A stretch of DNA of 64,000 nt from Comamonadaceae bacterium (GTDB lineage Bacteria; Pseudomonadota; Gammaproteobacteria; Burkholderiales; Burkholderiaceae_C), in contig CANEXF010000012.1 in assembly GCA_947443645.1 (NCBI GenBank), forward strand, positions 1 through 64,000, written 5' to 3'. The position numbers and the translations under genes were made by a program. The number at the start of each line of letters is the position of its first letter. Positions within the stretch are counted from its first letter, which is position 1. Below, one piece after another: positions 1-8,349 of the stretch. Under the pieces are notes generated by a model. The model made no database searches. It was given only the letters and a program-made list of their open reading frames with translations, and had not been told where the DNA came from.

Positions 1-111
1 CACGTACCTGTCTACATCACCGATCAAATGGTTGGCCATAAGTTGGGCGAGTTTGCACTCACCCGTACTTTCAAAGGTCATCCGGCTCACAAAAAAGTTG
101 TGAGAAAGTAA
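1..111 (+). CDS. rpsS: 30S ribosomal protein S19 (3' part)
   Basis: The window opens inside this gene; 36 codons and a TAA stop are present. The peptide starts [18 protein letters not shown] and ends with the basic tail typical of S19 ([11 protein letters not shown]). S19 binds 16S rRNA in the head of the small subunit together with S13. It lies 9 bases upstream of rplV, the usual order in the S10 operon. The 5' end is outside the window. Confidence 0.97.
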   Translation, partial: HVPVYITDQMVGHKLGEFALTRTFKGHPAHKKVVRK

Positions 112-120
112 GGAAAGACC

Positions 121-450
121 ATGGAAACACGTGCAACCCTCCGGGGCGTTCGTCTGTCGGTCGACAAAGGCCGTCTGGTCGCTGATTTGATCCGCGGTAA
201 AAAAGTGGATCAAGCGCTCAACATCCTGACCTTCACGCAGAAAAAAGCTGCTGGAATCATCAAGAAGGTGGTTGAGTCCGCTATCGCCAACGCTGAACAT
301 AACGACGGTGCTGACATCGACGAGTTGAAGGTGAAAACCATCTACGTTGAACAAGGCGCCACGCTCAAGCGTTTTTCTGCGCGCGCTAAAGGCCGCGGTA
401 ACAGCATCAGCAAGCCCACGTGCCATGTGTACGTGGTGGTTGGCAACTAA
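121..450 (+). CDS. rplV: 50S ribosomal protein L22
   Basis: The 109-residue product is of normal length for L22. It begins [18 protein letters not shown] and ends in the conserved basic hairpin ([21 protein letters not shown]), which in the known structure lines the peptide exit tunnel. L22 binds 23S rRNA and helps assemble the large subunit. The ATG at 121 has an AGGAAAG ribosome binding site just upstream. It is co-oriented with rpsS and rpsC at 9 and 12 base gaps, so it belongs to the S10 operon. Confidence 0.98.
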   Translation: METRATLRGVRLSVDKGRLVADLIRGKKVDQALNILTFTQKKAAGIIKKVVESAIANAEHNDGADIDELKVKTIYVEQGATLKRFSARAKGRGNSISKPTCHVYVVVGN

Positions 451-462
451 AGGCAGCGCGAT

Positions 463-1377
463 ATGGGACAAAAAATCAACCCAACCGGGTTCCGCCTTTC
501 GATCAGCCGCAACTGGTCCAGCCGCTGGTACGCAAGCAACCGTGATTTCGCCGGCATGCTGGCAGAAGACATCAAGGTTCGCGAGTACCTCAAGGCCAAG
601 CTGAAGAATGCTGCAGTTTCGCGCGTTCTGATCGAGCGCCCTGCCAAAAATGCACGCATCACGATTTTCTCGGCACGTCCGGGCGTTGTGATCGGCAAAA
701 AAGGCGAGGACATCGAGAACCTCAAGAAAGAACTGAGCCGCCAGCTGGGTGTGCCAGTCGCCGTGAACATCGAAGAAGTTCGCAAGCCGGAAATTGATGC
801 CAAGCTCATCGCTGACAGCATCACCCAACAGCTTGAAAAACGCATCATGTTCCGCCGTGCGATGAAGCGCGCCATGCAAAACGCCATGCGTCTGGGTGCC
901 CTGGGCATCAAGATCATGTCGTCTGGCCGTCTCAACGGTATCGAGATCGCTCGTTGCGAATGGTACCGCGAAGGTCGCGTGCCACTTCACACACTGCGTG
1001 CCGATATTGACTACGGTACCTCTGAAGCCAAGACCACATACGGTGTGATCGGCGTCAAGGTCTGGGTCTATAAAGGTGACACGCTCGGCCGCAGCGATGC
1101 ACCCGGCGCACGTATGGTCGAAGTTGCTGATGAAGAACGCAAGCCCCGCGGACCTCGTCGTGACGCACGTCCTGGTGACCGGCCTGGTTCCGACCGTCCT
1201 GCTCCGCGTGGTGCCCGTGCACCGCGTGCAGTAGCTGGTGGCGCCAACACTGCACCCGCTGATGGCAGCGACAAGCCGGCTGAAGCTACCCCTGGTAGCG
1301 ACGCCCCGAAAACCACCGTTAAGCGCGTCCGTAAAGCCGCGCCAGCTGCAGCAGCTGACGGTGCCAAGATCGAGTAA
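463..1377 (+). CDS. rpsC: 30S ribosomal protein S3 with long C-terminal extension
   Basis: S3 sits at the mRNA entry of the small subunit. The product has 304 residues, against about 230 in E. coli. The N-terminal part ([14 protein letters not shown]) and the KH domain with the [10 protein letters not shown] motif near residues 75-84 are standard. From about residue 215 an Ala/Pro/Arg/Gly-rich tail follows, of the low-complexity kind seen in many Burkholderiales S3 proteins. The tail is probably disordered. It lies between rplV and rplP in the normal order. Confidence 0.97.
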   Translation: MGQKINPTGFRLSISRNWSSRWYASNRDFAGMLAEDIKVREYLKAKLKNAAVSRVLIERPAKNARITIFSARPGVVIGKKGEDIENLKKELSRQLGVPVAVNIEEVRKPEIDAKLIADSITQQLEKRIMFRRAMKRAMQNAMRLGALGIKIMSSGRLNGIEIARCEWYREGRVPLHTLRADIDYGTSEAKTTYGVIGVKVWVYKGDTLGRSDAPGARMVEVADEERKPRGPRRDARPGDRPGSDRPAPRGARAPRAVAGGANTAPADGSDKPAEATPGSDAPKTTVKRVRKAAPAAAADGAKIE

Positions 1378-1402
1378 TCGGTCAGAATAACGGAGAAAAA
1401 CA

Positions 1403-1819
1403 ATGCTGCAACCCGCTCGCAGAAAATACCGCAAAGAGCAAAAAGGCCGCAACACCGGCGTCGCTACACGAGGCAACTCAGTAGCGTTCGGTGATTTTGG
1501 TCTCAAATGCACTGATCGTGGTCGTTTGACTGCTCGTCAAATTGAAGCCGCACGTCGTGCGATTTCCCGTCACGTCAAACGTGGTGGCCGTATCTGGATC
1601 CGTGTCTTCCCGGACAAGCCGATTTCCCAAAAGCCTGCTGAAGTGCGTATGGGTAACGGTAAAGGTAATCCAGAGTATTACGTGGCTGAAATTCAGCCCG
1701 GTAAAATCGTCTTTGAAATAGTCGGTGTGCCTGAAGAACTTGCACGCGAAGCGTTCCGCCTGGCATCTGCCAAGCTGCCGCTGCGCACCACGTTCGTCAG
1801 CCGCATGATCGGCCAGTAA
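1403..1819 (+). CDS. rplP: 50S ribosomal protein L16
   Basis: The 138-residue product starts [17 protein letters not shown], the L16 signature start, and carries the conserved [15 protein letters not shown] segment and a [12 protein letters not shown] motif. L16 contacts the A-site tRNA region and the 5S rRNA side of the large subunit. A CGGAGAAAAACA ribosome binding site precedes the ATG. Position between rpsC and rpmC is canonical. Confidence 0.98.
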   Translation: MLQPARRKYRKEQKGRNTGVATRGNSVAFGDFGLKCTDRGRLTARQIEAARRAISRHVKRGGRIWIRVFPDKPISQKPAEVRMGNGKGNPEYYVAEIQPGKIVFEIVGVPEELAREAFRLASAKLPLRTTFVSRMIGQ

Positions 1820-1835
1820 TCAGGAGAATGAAGCA

Positions 1836-2039
1836 ATGAACACTACTGAACTGCGCCAAAAAGATGTTGCCGGTCTCAAAGCTGAGGTCAAAGAGCTGCA
1901 AAAAGCCCACTTTGGCCTGCGCATGCAAAAAGCCACGCAACAACTGAACAATACCGCCACGCTGCGCTCCACGCGCCGTGCTATCGCTCGCGCCAAAACC
2001 ATTTTGGTCGAAACCATCGTCAAGCAAGGAGCCAAATAA
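1836..2039 (+). CDS. rpmC: 50S ribosomal protein L29
   Basis: The 67-residue helical protein starts [14 protein letters not shown] and shows the L29 pattern of Leu/Lys-rich helices. L29 lies next to L23 at the exit-tunnel rim, where signal recognition particle and trigger factor dock. Its TAA stop overlaps the rpsQ ATG by one base, so the two are probably translationally coupled. Confidence 0.97.
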   Translation: MNTTELRQKDVAGLKAEVKELQKAHFGLRMQKATQQLNNTATLRSTRRAIARAKTILVETIVKQGAK

Positions 2040-2308
2040 TGACGGAAGCTAAAAAATCCCTCAAGCGCACCTTGATTGGCAAGGTGGTGAGCGACAAGCG
2101 CGCCAAGACCGTTACCGTGCTCGTCGAGCGTCGCGTCAAGCACGCGCTCTACGGCAAGATCGTGTCTTTGTCGAGCAAGTACCACGCCCATGACGAAAAG
2201 GGCGAGTACAAGACGGGCGACGTGATCGAGATCACCGAAAGTCGTCCGATCTCCAAAACCAAGAACTGGGTGGTTACCCGTTTGGTTGAAAAGGCTGCGC
2301 TGGTTTAA
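2039..2308 (+). CDS. rpsQ: 30S ribosomal protein S17
   Basis: The 89-residue product has the S17 OB-fold pattern ([19 protein letters not shown], then [15 protein letters not shown]). S17 is a primary 16S rRNA binding protein. It is the last gene of the S10 operon, as in E. coli. Here it is followed by a hairpin terminator and unrelated genes rather than by rplN of the spc operon. Confidence 0.97.
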   Translation: MTEAKKSLKRTLIGKVVSDKRAKTVTVLVERRVKHALYGKIVSLSSKYHAHDEKGEYKTGDVIEITESRPISKTKNWVVTRLVEKAALV

Positions 2309-2344
2309 GTCTGTATTTCAGACTCTGACCTCAAGTCATCAAAA

Positions 2345-2374
2345 AAGGCTCACTATGTGGGCCTTGTTTGTTTT
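2345..2374 (+). terminator. Rho-independent terminator after rpsQ
   Basis: AAGGCTCAC, loop TAT, GTGGGCCTT forms a nine-pair stem with one G-T pair. A T-rich tail (GTTTGTTTT) follows. It lies 37 bases after the rpsQ stop and closes the ribosomal operon. Confidence 0.75.
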
Positions 2375-2490
2375 CGGGCGGACCTTCCCGCGCAGCTGGC
2401 GGTCTATGCCCACAAGCTTTCCACAGTCTCTCAGCATGGTTAAAAATACGCGCTGTCAGTTCTTCACGCACAACCATATCGGAGCATCTC

Positions 2491-2997
2491 ATGATCAAAA
2501 TCGGTGACAACCTTCCAGCAACCACGTTGATGGAGTATTCAGAAGTTGAAGGCAACGGCTGCAGCCTGGGCCCCAATGCGGTTGAAGTGGCAAAGGCCAG
2601 CGCTGGCAAGACCATTGCCTTGTTTGCGTTGCCGGGTGCGTTCACGCCAACCTGCTCCGCCAAACATGTGCCTGGCTATGTCGAGCACATGGCTGACTTC
2701 AAGGCTGCTGGCGTGGATGAAATCTGGTGCGTGAGCGTCAATGATGCATTCGTCATGGGCGCCTGGGCACGTGAACAAAAAACCGAGGGCAAGGTTCGTA
2801 TGCTGGCCGATGGCAGCGCCGATTTCGCCAAGGCCTGTGGCTTGACGCTCGATTTGACGACGCGTGGCATGGGGGTGCGGAGCAATCGCTACTCCATGCT
2901 GGTCAAAGACGGCAAGGTCGTGAGCCTCAACGTCGAAGGTCCCGGAAAATTTGAAGTCAGCGACGCCGCCACGCTGCTCGCACAAGCCAAAGCCTAA
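2491..2997 (+). CDS. Peroxiredoxin, Prx5 family
   Basis: This 168-residue protein reduces hydrogen peroxide and organic peroxides through a reactive cysteine. The family motif PGAFTPTC places the peroxidatic Cys at residue 55. An Arg typical of the active site lies in the GVRSNRYSML segment. A second cysteine at residue 73 or 110 might act as resolving Cys, but I cannot assign it. I chose the ATG at 2491, preceded by GGAG; an upstream extension lacks homology. It is a single gene between the ribosomal terminator and the convergent GNAT gene. The electron donor is unknown. Confidence 0.9.
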   Translation: MIKIGDNLPATTLMEYSEVEGNGCSLGPNAVEVAKASAGKTIALFALPGAFTPTCSAKHVPGYVEHMADFKAAGVDEIWCVSVNDAFVMGAWAREQKTEGKVRMLADGSADFAKACGLTLDLTTRGMGVRSNRYSMLVKDGKVVSLNVEGPGKFEVSDAATLLAQAKA

Positions 2998-3053
2998 ACC
3001 AAGGTATTGGTTAATTTGAGTCCCCGTCAGCTGTGCAGCGGCGCGGGCGACTC

Positions 3054-3542
3054 CTAGAGATCCACTTTGAGGTAATGCGCGCCCGCTATCGGGTTATGGT
3101 AGTAGGGCGGGATTTCCTCGAAGCCCAGGTCCTGGTAGAGCGACCTGGCCGACTCCATATCGCTCAGGGTGTCTAGTAGAAGGTGATGGTAGCCAGCCAT
3201 GCGTGCGGCATCGAGCATCGCCTCAGCCAGTTGCCGTCCCAGTCCGTGTCGACGAAAAGACTCGCGTACATAAAGCCGCTTCATTTCGCAGGCGTTGGAA
3301 TAGTCGACCGAGTCGAGCGGACGCATGGCGCAGCAGCCAGCGAGCTTGCCGTCGACCAGCGCGAGCAGCAACGCACCCTTGGGGTCTGCGTACTCGCCTG
3401 GCAATCCCGCGAGTTCAGCGTCAAAGTTCTGAAAGCACAGGTCTATGCCCAGCTGCGCCGCGTACTCCGTGAAGATTTGTCGGGTCGCCGCCAGTTGTTC
3501 GGCTGTTTCCGGCCTGATGAAGGCGATATTTGAAAAGTGCAC
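3054..3542 (-). CDS. GNAT-family N-acetyltransferase
   Basis: The 162-residue product has a GNAT fold: the acetyl-CoA pyrophosphate loop appears as RRHGLGRQL near residues 98-106, preceded by the MKRLYVR beta-4 strand and followed by a YQDLGFEE strand-turn typical of the family's C-terminus. The substrate cannot be told from sequence; it could be a small molecule or a protein N-terminus. The apparent start is GTG, with a run of nine C on the coding strand 9-17 bases upstream and no clear ribosome binding site, which is unusual. Confidence 0.85.
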   Translation of the reverse strand: MHFSNIAFIRPETAEQLAATRQIFTEYAAQLGIDLCFQNFDAELAGLPGEYADPKGALLLALVDGKLAGCCAMRPLDSVDYSNACEMKRLYVRESFRRHGLGRQLAEAMLDAARMAGYHHLLLDTLSDMESARSLYQDLGFEEIPPYYHNPIAGAHYLKVDL

Positions 3543-3626
3543 TGTGAGCTGGGGGGGGGCGGTAGGAGTCGATGTGGGCTGATAACGGATCAGCTATCAC
3601 TATACAGACGCCAGGCCGTTGCGCGC

Positions 3627-4304
3627 TTACACCGCCAGGCTGGCGATCCAGGCGACAAATGCGGCGCAGACGCCGAACACCAGCGCCGCACCGGTGCGTG
3701 ACAGGGCATCGTCGCGCGAACCCGGTACCGCCACCACCAATTCCTTGTCGCCGTGCAGCATGGCATGGATCAGATTGTGTTTGCGCCATTGGTAAAACAC
3801 GATGGCCGCGATATGCAGCAGTACCAATGCCAGCAGCAGCCATTTGCCGATGTCAGCGTGGTAGTGGCTGGCCAGGCTCACGGTGCTATTGGAGACAAAG
3901 CGCGTCAGTGGACCTGATGCGGCGATCTCATCATCGCTGATCAGACCGGTGCAAATCTGGGCGAGCAGGAGCGCCAGCATCGCAAACACCGACCCAGCGC
4001 CAACCGGACTGTGGCCGACAGAATGCTCGGGCTTGCCCTTGCCCTTGAGGTAATTGAGCAGGCTTTGCGGCGCGTAAATAAACGCCCCAAAACGTGACCA
4101 GCGTCCGCCCACCAGCCCCCAGATGATGCGAAACAGCAGTAGAGAAGCGGCGGTATAGCCCAGACGGAAATGCCAGACCATGGCATCGCCGCCCACGACG
4201 CCCGATACGGCCAAGCCCACGACGACAAGCACCAGCGTCCAGTGAAATAGCCGCGTTGGCAAATCCCAGACTCGGACCTTGGTCAGGTTTTTGTTGCTAT
4301 ACAT
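3627..4304 (-). CDS. Cytochrome b561-type membrane protein (COG3658-like)
   Basis: The 225-residue protein has four or more hydrophobic segments and the VWDLPTRLFHW motif near residue 12, which carries a heme-ligating His in the bacterial cytochrome b561 / Ni,Fe-hydrogenase b-subunit family. Further candidate heme ligands lie in WHFRLGY, SLASHYHADIGK and LLHIAA. It probably carries electrons between the quinone pool and a periplasmic partner. The divergent neighbour encodes a cytochrome c', a pairing common in proteobacteria, so that protein is the likely partner. No hydrogenase genes are near. Confidence 0.85.
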   Translation of the reverse strand: MYSNKNLTKVRVWDLPTRLFHWTLVLVVVGLAVSGVVGGDAMVWHFRLGYTAASLLLFRIIWGLVGGRWSRFGAFIYAPQSLLNYLKGKGKPEHSVGHSPVGAGSVFAMLALLLAQICTGLISDDEIAASGPLTRFVSNSTVSLASHYHADIGKWLLLALVLLHIAAIVFYQWRKHNLIHAMLHGDKELVVAVPGSRDDALSRTGAALVFGVCAAFVAWIASLAV

Positions 4305-4539
4305 TCATGTTCCTTCATTGTTGTGGCTTTTGCATCGTCAAAGCATTGCACAGTTGTCGAGTGCATCAAGCGTGCGGGACCAACAGGTGCTTTGAGACTT
4401 TTGCTAGCTTGATTTCTTGGTGCTTTCCCGTAAACAGCAAAGGAGTCTGGAACTTAGCGTAGTTCGTTAAACTCCAGCAGTCTGGAACCAGGCAAGGCCT
4501 GGCCAGTTCGCGAGCTCACTAAATTATCAAGGAAAAAAC

Positions 4540-4998
4540 ATGAAAGCTTTTGCCCTCATCGCTGTAGCTGCCACTTTGGTGGCCATGGCTGCTCCGGCTT
4601 CCGCCCAGTTTGCCAAACCCGAAGATGCCATCAAATACCGCCAGAGTGCGCTGTTTGTAATGGGTCAGCATTTTGGCCGCATAGGTGCGATGGTCAATGG
4701 CCGGGTGCCATTTGATGCCAAAGCCGCCGCAGACAATGCCGAGATCGTCGCTGAGATGGCCAAACTTCCGTGGGCCGCTTTCGCAGCCGGTACCGACAAG
4801 GGCGCCATACCTACGCGGGCCAAGCCTGAGATCTGGACCGATTCTGCCAAGTTCAAGGACAGCAGTGACAAGCTGGTGGCAGAAAGCGCCAAACTGGCTG
4901 CAGCCGCCAAGACCGGTAACCTGGACAGCTTGAAGACAGCGTTTACCGCGACGGCTGGCAGCTGCAAAGCTTGTCACGACGCGTTCCGGAAAGAATAA
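4540..4998 (+). CDS. Cytochrome c' (class II), periplasmic
   Basis: The 152-residue precursor starts with a signal peptide (MKAFALIAVAATLVAMAAPASAQ). The mature protein follows the four-helix cytochrome c' pattern, with a C-terminal heme attachment motif CKACH (Cys142, Cys145, His146). Cytochromes c' bind NO or act as soluble electron carriers. AAGGAAAAAAC precedes the ATG. It is divergent from the cytochrome b561 gene with 235 bases between starts. A dispersed repeat begins two bases after its stop codon. Confidence 0.92.
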   Translation: MKAFALIAVAATLVAMAAPASAQFAKPEDAIKYRQSALFVMGQHFGRIGAMVNGRVPFDAKAAADNAEIVAEMAKLPWAAFAAGTDKGAIPTRAKPEIWTDSAKFKDSSDKLVAESAKLAAAAKTGNLDSLKTAFTATAGSCKACHDAFRKE

Positions 4999-5000
4999 TA

Positions 5001-5219
5001 GCCCCCACGGTTGCTCACTGCGTGCAGCTCCCTGCCCCCCGAGGGGGCCGCCCGCCTGCAGTCCGGCAAAGCCGGTCCTGCGGCTCGAGCTTGTAAAGGC
5101 AATAGCGCAAATAAAAAGGCCGGCCCCTTTCGGGAGCCGGCCTTTTTTTCAATGGACTACAACCGCAGCGGCTGTCTCTGTTGCCCCTGTATTTTCAAGC
5201 AGTGAGCGACCGTGGGGGC
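5001..5219. repeat. Repeat family A copy with inverted arms filling a convergent intergenic gap
   Basis: A GC-rich element begins at 5001 (GCCCCCACGGTTGCTCACTG) and runs to about 5095. It matches the copy at 21438-21530. Its first 21 bases recur inverted at 5199-5219 with one mismatch. The two arms therefore bracket the whole space between the convergent cytochrome c' and TlpA-like stop codons, with a terminator between them. Confidence 0.8.
5113..5149. terminator. Bidirectional Rho-independent terminator
   Basis: A strong hairpin AAAAAGGCCGGC ... GCCGGCCTTTTTTT sits between convergent genes. The A-run on one side and the T-run on the other let it act in both directions. Confidence 0.9.
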
Positions 5220-5750
5220 CTAACTCTCAGCCAGCAGCTTTTCAATCAGCTGGTGCAGTGCCGTAAAGTCCGGCTCGCCGACATACTGCTTGACGATCTC
5301 GCCGCGCTTGTTGAGCAGATAGGTCGTGGGCGTGAGCTGCACATCGCCCCAGGCCTTGGCCACTGCGCCGGTGTTGTCTATCGCCACCTTGAAGGGCAGC
5401 TGGCGTGTCTGGCTGTAGTTGACGACGTAGCTGGGCGGGTCATAGCTCATGGCAACCGCCAGCGTGTCGTAGCCTTGGGTCTTGTATTTGTTGTGTGTGG
5501 CGATAAGCTTGGGCATTTCTGCCACGCAGGTCACGCAGCTGGTCGCCCAGAAGTTCACCAGCGTGACCTTGCCTTTGAGGTCGGCCGTGCTCTGTTTGCT
5601 GCCATCGAGCAGCACAAAGCTTGACTCAGGCGCGGCCTGGGCGCCGCCGCAAGCGGACAAACCGGCCAGTGAAGCCAGTGCCAGAGCCGCGGCCAGCGCG
5701 ACGCGCAGGCCGGCGAGTGAAACGGAATTCATAGTGGAAGATTTCATCAT
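5220..5750 (-). CDS. TlpA/ResA-like thioredoxin lipoprotein
   Basis: The 176-residue product has a hydrophobic leader ending in a lipobox (LSAC, Cys34) and a thioredoxin-like redoxin domain with the active site WATSCVTC (Cys72, Cys75) and a cis-Pro segment (QLTPTTYLL). It is probably a membrane-anchored periplasmic thiol reductase, of the type that keeps apocytochrome c cysteines reduced. The first ATG at 5750 overlaps the divergent DUF4197 ATG. A later ATG at 5732 would still keep the whole signal peptide. Confidence 0.88.
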   Translation of the reverse strand: MMKSSTMNSVSLAGLRVALAAALALASLAGLSACGGAQAAPESSFVLLDGSKQSTADLKGKVTLVNFWATSCVTCVAEMPKLIATHNKYKTQGYDTLAVAMSYDPPSYVVNYSQTRQLPFKVAIDNTGAVAKAWGDVQLTPTTYLLNKRGEIVKQYVGEPDFTALHQLIEKLLAES

Positions 5751-6462
5751 GCGACGCCGACAGTTTAACCAGTTGGGCGCCAGCGCTCTTGGCGCCTTGC
5801 TATGCGCAACTTACCTGCAGGCCCAAGCGCTGGCCTTGGGCGACCTCGCCGGCATCAGCAATCTGGAAGCCGGCAGCGCCTTGAAAACAGCGCTCGAAAA
5901 AGGCGCGCTGGCTGCCGTAGCCTTGCTGGGCAAGACTGATGGATTCCTGGGCAACCCAAAAGTTCGCATTCCCTTGCCGGGCTATCTTGAAAATGCCTCG
6001 CAGTTGCTCAGAAGCCTGGGTTAAGGCGCGCACATTGATGAATTGCTGACGGCGATCAACCGCGCTGCCGAAGCGGCCGTGCCCATGGGCCGCGATTTAC
6101 TGGTCAGCAGCGTGCGGTCCATGAGCGTCAGCGATGCCAAGGCTATTTTGACGGGCGGCGACACCTCCGTCACCCGGTTTTTCGCCGAGAAAACCCGCAC
6201 GCCGCTGGGCCTGAAGTTTTTGCCGGTGGTGACCAAAGCCACCGAGAAAGTCGGCCTGGCCAACAAGTACAACGAATTTGCCGGCAAGGCTGCGGGCTTT
6301 GGCCTCGTCAAAAAGGAAGACGCCAACATCCAGCAGTACGTGACCGGCAAGACGCTGGACGGTCTCTACCTGGTGATTGGCGAGGAAGAAAAAAAGATAC
6401 GCCAGGATCCGATTGGAAGTGGTTCCGCGATTCTGCAAAAGGTGTTTGGCGCGGGAAAATAG
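5749..6462 (+). pseudogene. DUF4197 protein gene interrupted by an in-frame TAA
   Basis: Reading frame 1 from ATG 5749 (GGAAG ribosome binding site) gives a signal-bearing protein that matches the DUF4197 family as I remember it: NPKVRIPLPGYLENASQLLR, then after the stop ELLTAINRAAEAAVPMGRDL, KAILTGGDTSVTRFF and EEEKKIRQDPIGSG. A TAA at 6022-6024 cuts the frame after residue 91, in the middle of a conserved helix, with no frameshift; the same frame stays open to 6462. A single CAA-to-TAA change would explain it. A TTG at 6043 could restart translation, but the second part would lack a signal peptide. Function of the family is unknown. Confidence 0.85.
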
Positions 6463-6491
6463 CTCAAAACAGTTATTTTTAGGAATGGAAT

Positions 6492-6545
6492 TGGCCGCTG
6501 ATGACCGCTAGCCGGGCGCTAGCAGCTATAAATAATATAGCGATT
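6492..6545 (-). repeat. Repeat family B copy (ATAGCTGC-type palindromic element)
   Basis: On the minus strand the element reads GCTATATTATTTATAGCTGC, then TAGCGC...GCTAGCGG and ends in a GCCA. The same pattern occurs at 10118-10173, 40891-40943 and 54609-54665. Confidence 0.7.
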
Positions 6546-6553
6546 CGGCCTGT

Positions 6554-7060
6554 TCAAAGCGCCTTGCGTGCCCTTGCAAGCCGCTCCTGCAGGTAAGCGT
6601 CATAAAAATCCGGCACGGCTATACCCACGAGGCGCTCCGCCAGTTCCTGGCCTTGCGGGCCGAAAAAAAGCACGCTGGGCGTGAACCCGGCTTTCCAGGC
6701 GCTGATCTGCGCCGCTGCCGTGGTGACCTGGCCGTCAAAGCCTATGAGTGGCGTGCGCTTGTCCTGGCTATTGAGCTGCCAGGCCTGCAGACCCGCGTCC
6801 CGGCGTGCCGGCAGCAGATAGCTGCGTCTGACCAGTTCGCAGAAAGGGCAGCCGGGAAGGCTGATCAGCAGCACCAGCGGCTCGCCCCTGGCCGCTGCCC
6901 GCGCGGCAGCCAGCGGCAGGGAGGTGGGCACGGGCAGTGCACTGTCCCTGGCCCAGGCGAGCCTGGGCAGCATGGTGGGCAACAGCAGTCCGCCCAACAG
7001 TGTGGCTGCGAAGCTGCGCCTGCCGGTGCTGGCCGATGGCTGCAAACGGGTCAGGCTCAA
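6554..7060 (-). CDS. Exported thioredoxin-fold protein (SoxW-like)
   Basis: The 168-residue product has a twin-arginine-like leader (GRRSFAATLLGGLLLP, residues 13-28) and a thioredoxin-fold domain with CPFC (Cys71, Cys74) followed by a conserved FTPSVLFF cis-Pro strand. It is likely a periplasmic thiol-disulfide protein. The apparent start is TTG at 7060, 9 bases after the CoA-transferase stop and preceded by AGGA, so it may be translated from the same transcript. A functional link to the CoA-transferase is not obvious. Confidence 0.75.
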   Translation of the reverse strand: MSLTRLQPSASTGRRSFAATLLGGLLLPTMLPRLAWARDSALPVPTSLPLAAARAAARGEPLVLLISLPGCPFCELVRRSYLLPARRDAGLQAWQLNSQDKRTPLIGFDGQVTTAAAQISAWKAGFTPSVLFFGPQGQELAERLVGIAVPDFYDAYLQERLARARKAL

Positions 7061-7069
7061 AATGGATTC

Positions 7070-8305
7070 CTAGATGGTCTTGCTGCTTTGCAATTCAGAC
7101 AACTTCTCCTCGGAGTAGTTCAGCACGCTGCGCAAGACCTCTGCGGTGTGCTGGCCCAGCAGCGGCGGCGGCAGGTCGGTGCGCACGGGCGTGGCGCTGA
7201 GCTTGATCGGGCTGGAGACCAGGCGCAGATCGCCTTTGACCGGATGCGCCCATTGTGTGACCATGTGACGGGCCTCGACCTGTGGATCACTGAACACCTC
7301 GGCCAGACTGTTGATCGCGCCGCAGGGCACCTTGGCAGCCTCCAGCGCGGCCAGCCATTGGGCCTTGGGCCGGGTCTTCATGACGACCTCCAGCAGCGGC
7401 ACGAGCTGGGCGCGGTGAAGCACCCGGTCGCGGTTTTTGGCATACAGGGGGTTGTTGCCAAGCTCAGGCACGTCGGCGACCTTGCAGAACTTCACAAATT
7501 GGGCGTCGTTGCCCACCGCCAGAATCAGATGGTCCTTGCTGCCGTCGGCGGCCGGTGCCACTTCAAACACCTGGTAGGGCACGATGTTCTGGTGTGCGTT
7601 GCCAGCTCGGCCCGGGGTTTTTCCGCTGACCAGAAAGTTGGCGCCCAGATTGGCCAGCATGGCGACCTGGGTGTCGAGCAGCGCCATGTCGACCTGCTGG
7701 CCAACACCTGTTTTCTCAGCGTGGCGCAGCGCGGCGAGTATGGCCACGGTGGCGTACATCCCGGTCATGAGGTCGGCCACTGCGACGCCGACTTTTTGCG
7801 GTCCGCCGCCCAGATCATCACGCTCGCCCGTCACGCTCATCAACCCGCCCATGCCCTGAATGGCGTAGTCATAGCCGGCACGGTCCGCATAAGGGCCGTT
7901 CTGACCAAAGCCCGTGACCGAGCAATAAACCAGGCGTGGGTTGATGGCCTGCAGGGAGGCGAAGTCCAGGCCGTAGCGCGCCATGTCGCCGACCTTGAAG
8001 TTCTCGACGAACACGTCGCAGTGGGCCACGAGGTCACGAATCAGGGCCTGGCCAGCCGGCTGGGAAATGTCGCAGGTGACAGAGCGCTTGTTGCGGTTGG
8101 TGCCGAGGTAGTAGGCGGCCTCCTGCGTTTCCACACCCTGATCGTCTTTCAAAAAGGGTGGCCCCCAGGTGCGGGTGTCGTCGCCCGTGCCTGGGCGTTC
8201 AATCTTGATGACGTCAGCACCCAGATCGGCCAGGGTCTGGGTACACCAGGGGCCCGCGAGGACGCGGGACAAATCGAGGATGCGTATGCCTTGAAGAGAG
8301 TTCAT
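7070..8305 (-). CDS. CaiB/BaiF (family III) CoA-transferase
   Basis: The 411-residue product moves CoA between carboxylic acids. It shows the family start (GIRILDLSRVLAGPW), the DVIKIERPGTGD motif near residues 31-42, the NRNKRSV motif, and the ADLMTG segment whose Asp178 aligns with the catalytic Asp of formyl-CoA transferase. I chose the ATG at 8305; the longer frame adds nine unconserved residues. It is divergent from tetR and adjacent to an ABC transporter and hydrolases, so it may activate or exchange CoA on an imported acid. The substrate is unknown. Confidence 0.9.
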   Translation of the reverse strand: MNSLQGIRILDLSRVLAGPWCTQTLADLGADVIKIERPGTGDDTRTWGPPFLKDDQGVETQEAAYYLGTNRNKRSVTCDISQPAGQALIRDLVAHCDVFVENFKVGDMARYGLDFASLQAINPRLVYCSVTGFGQNGPYADRAGYDYAIQGMGGLMSVTGERDDLGGGPQKVGVAVADLMTGMYATVAILAALRHAEKTGVGQQVDMALLDTQVAMLANLGANFLVSGKTPGRAGNAHQNIVPYQVFEVAPAADGSKDHLILAVGNDAQFVKFCKVADVPELGNNPLYAKNRDRVLHRAQLVPLLEVVMKTRPKAQWLAALEAAKVPCGAINSLAEVFSDPQVEARHMVTQWAHPVKGDLRLVSSPIKLSATPVRTDLPPPLLGQHTAEVLRSVLNYSEEKLSELQSSKTI

Positions 8306-8349
8306 GCCGCTATTTTCGCCGCATGTGGGCAAACCTTAAATAAGACAGC

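Noticed and set aside
5011-5205. A 64-codon open frame between the cytochrome c' and TlpA-like genes
   Set aside because: It consists of repeat family A sequence and a terminator; the peptide is not credible.
6022-6024. Programmed readthrough or recoding of the DUF4197 stop
   Set aside because: The stop is TAA, not UGA or UAG in a known recoding context, and no structure is visible next to it. A mutation is simpler.
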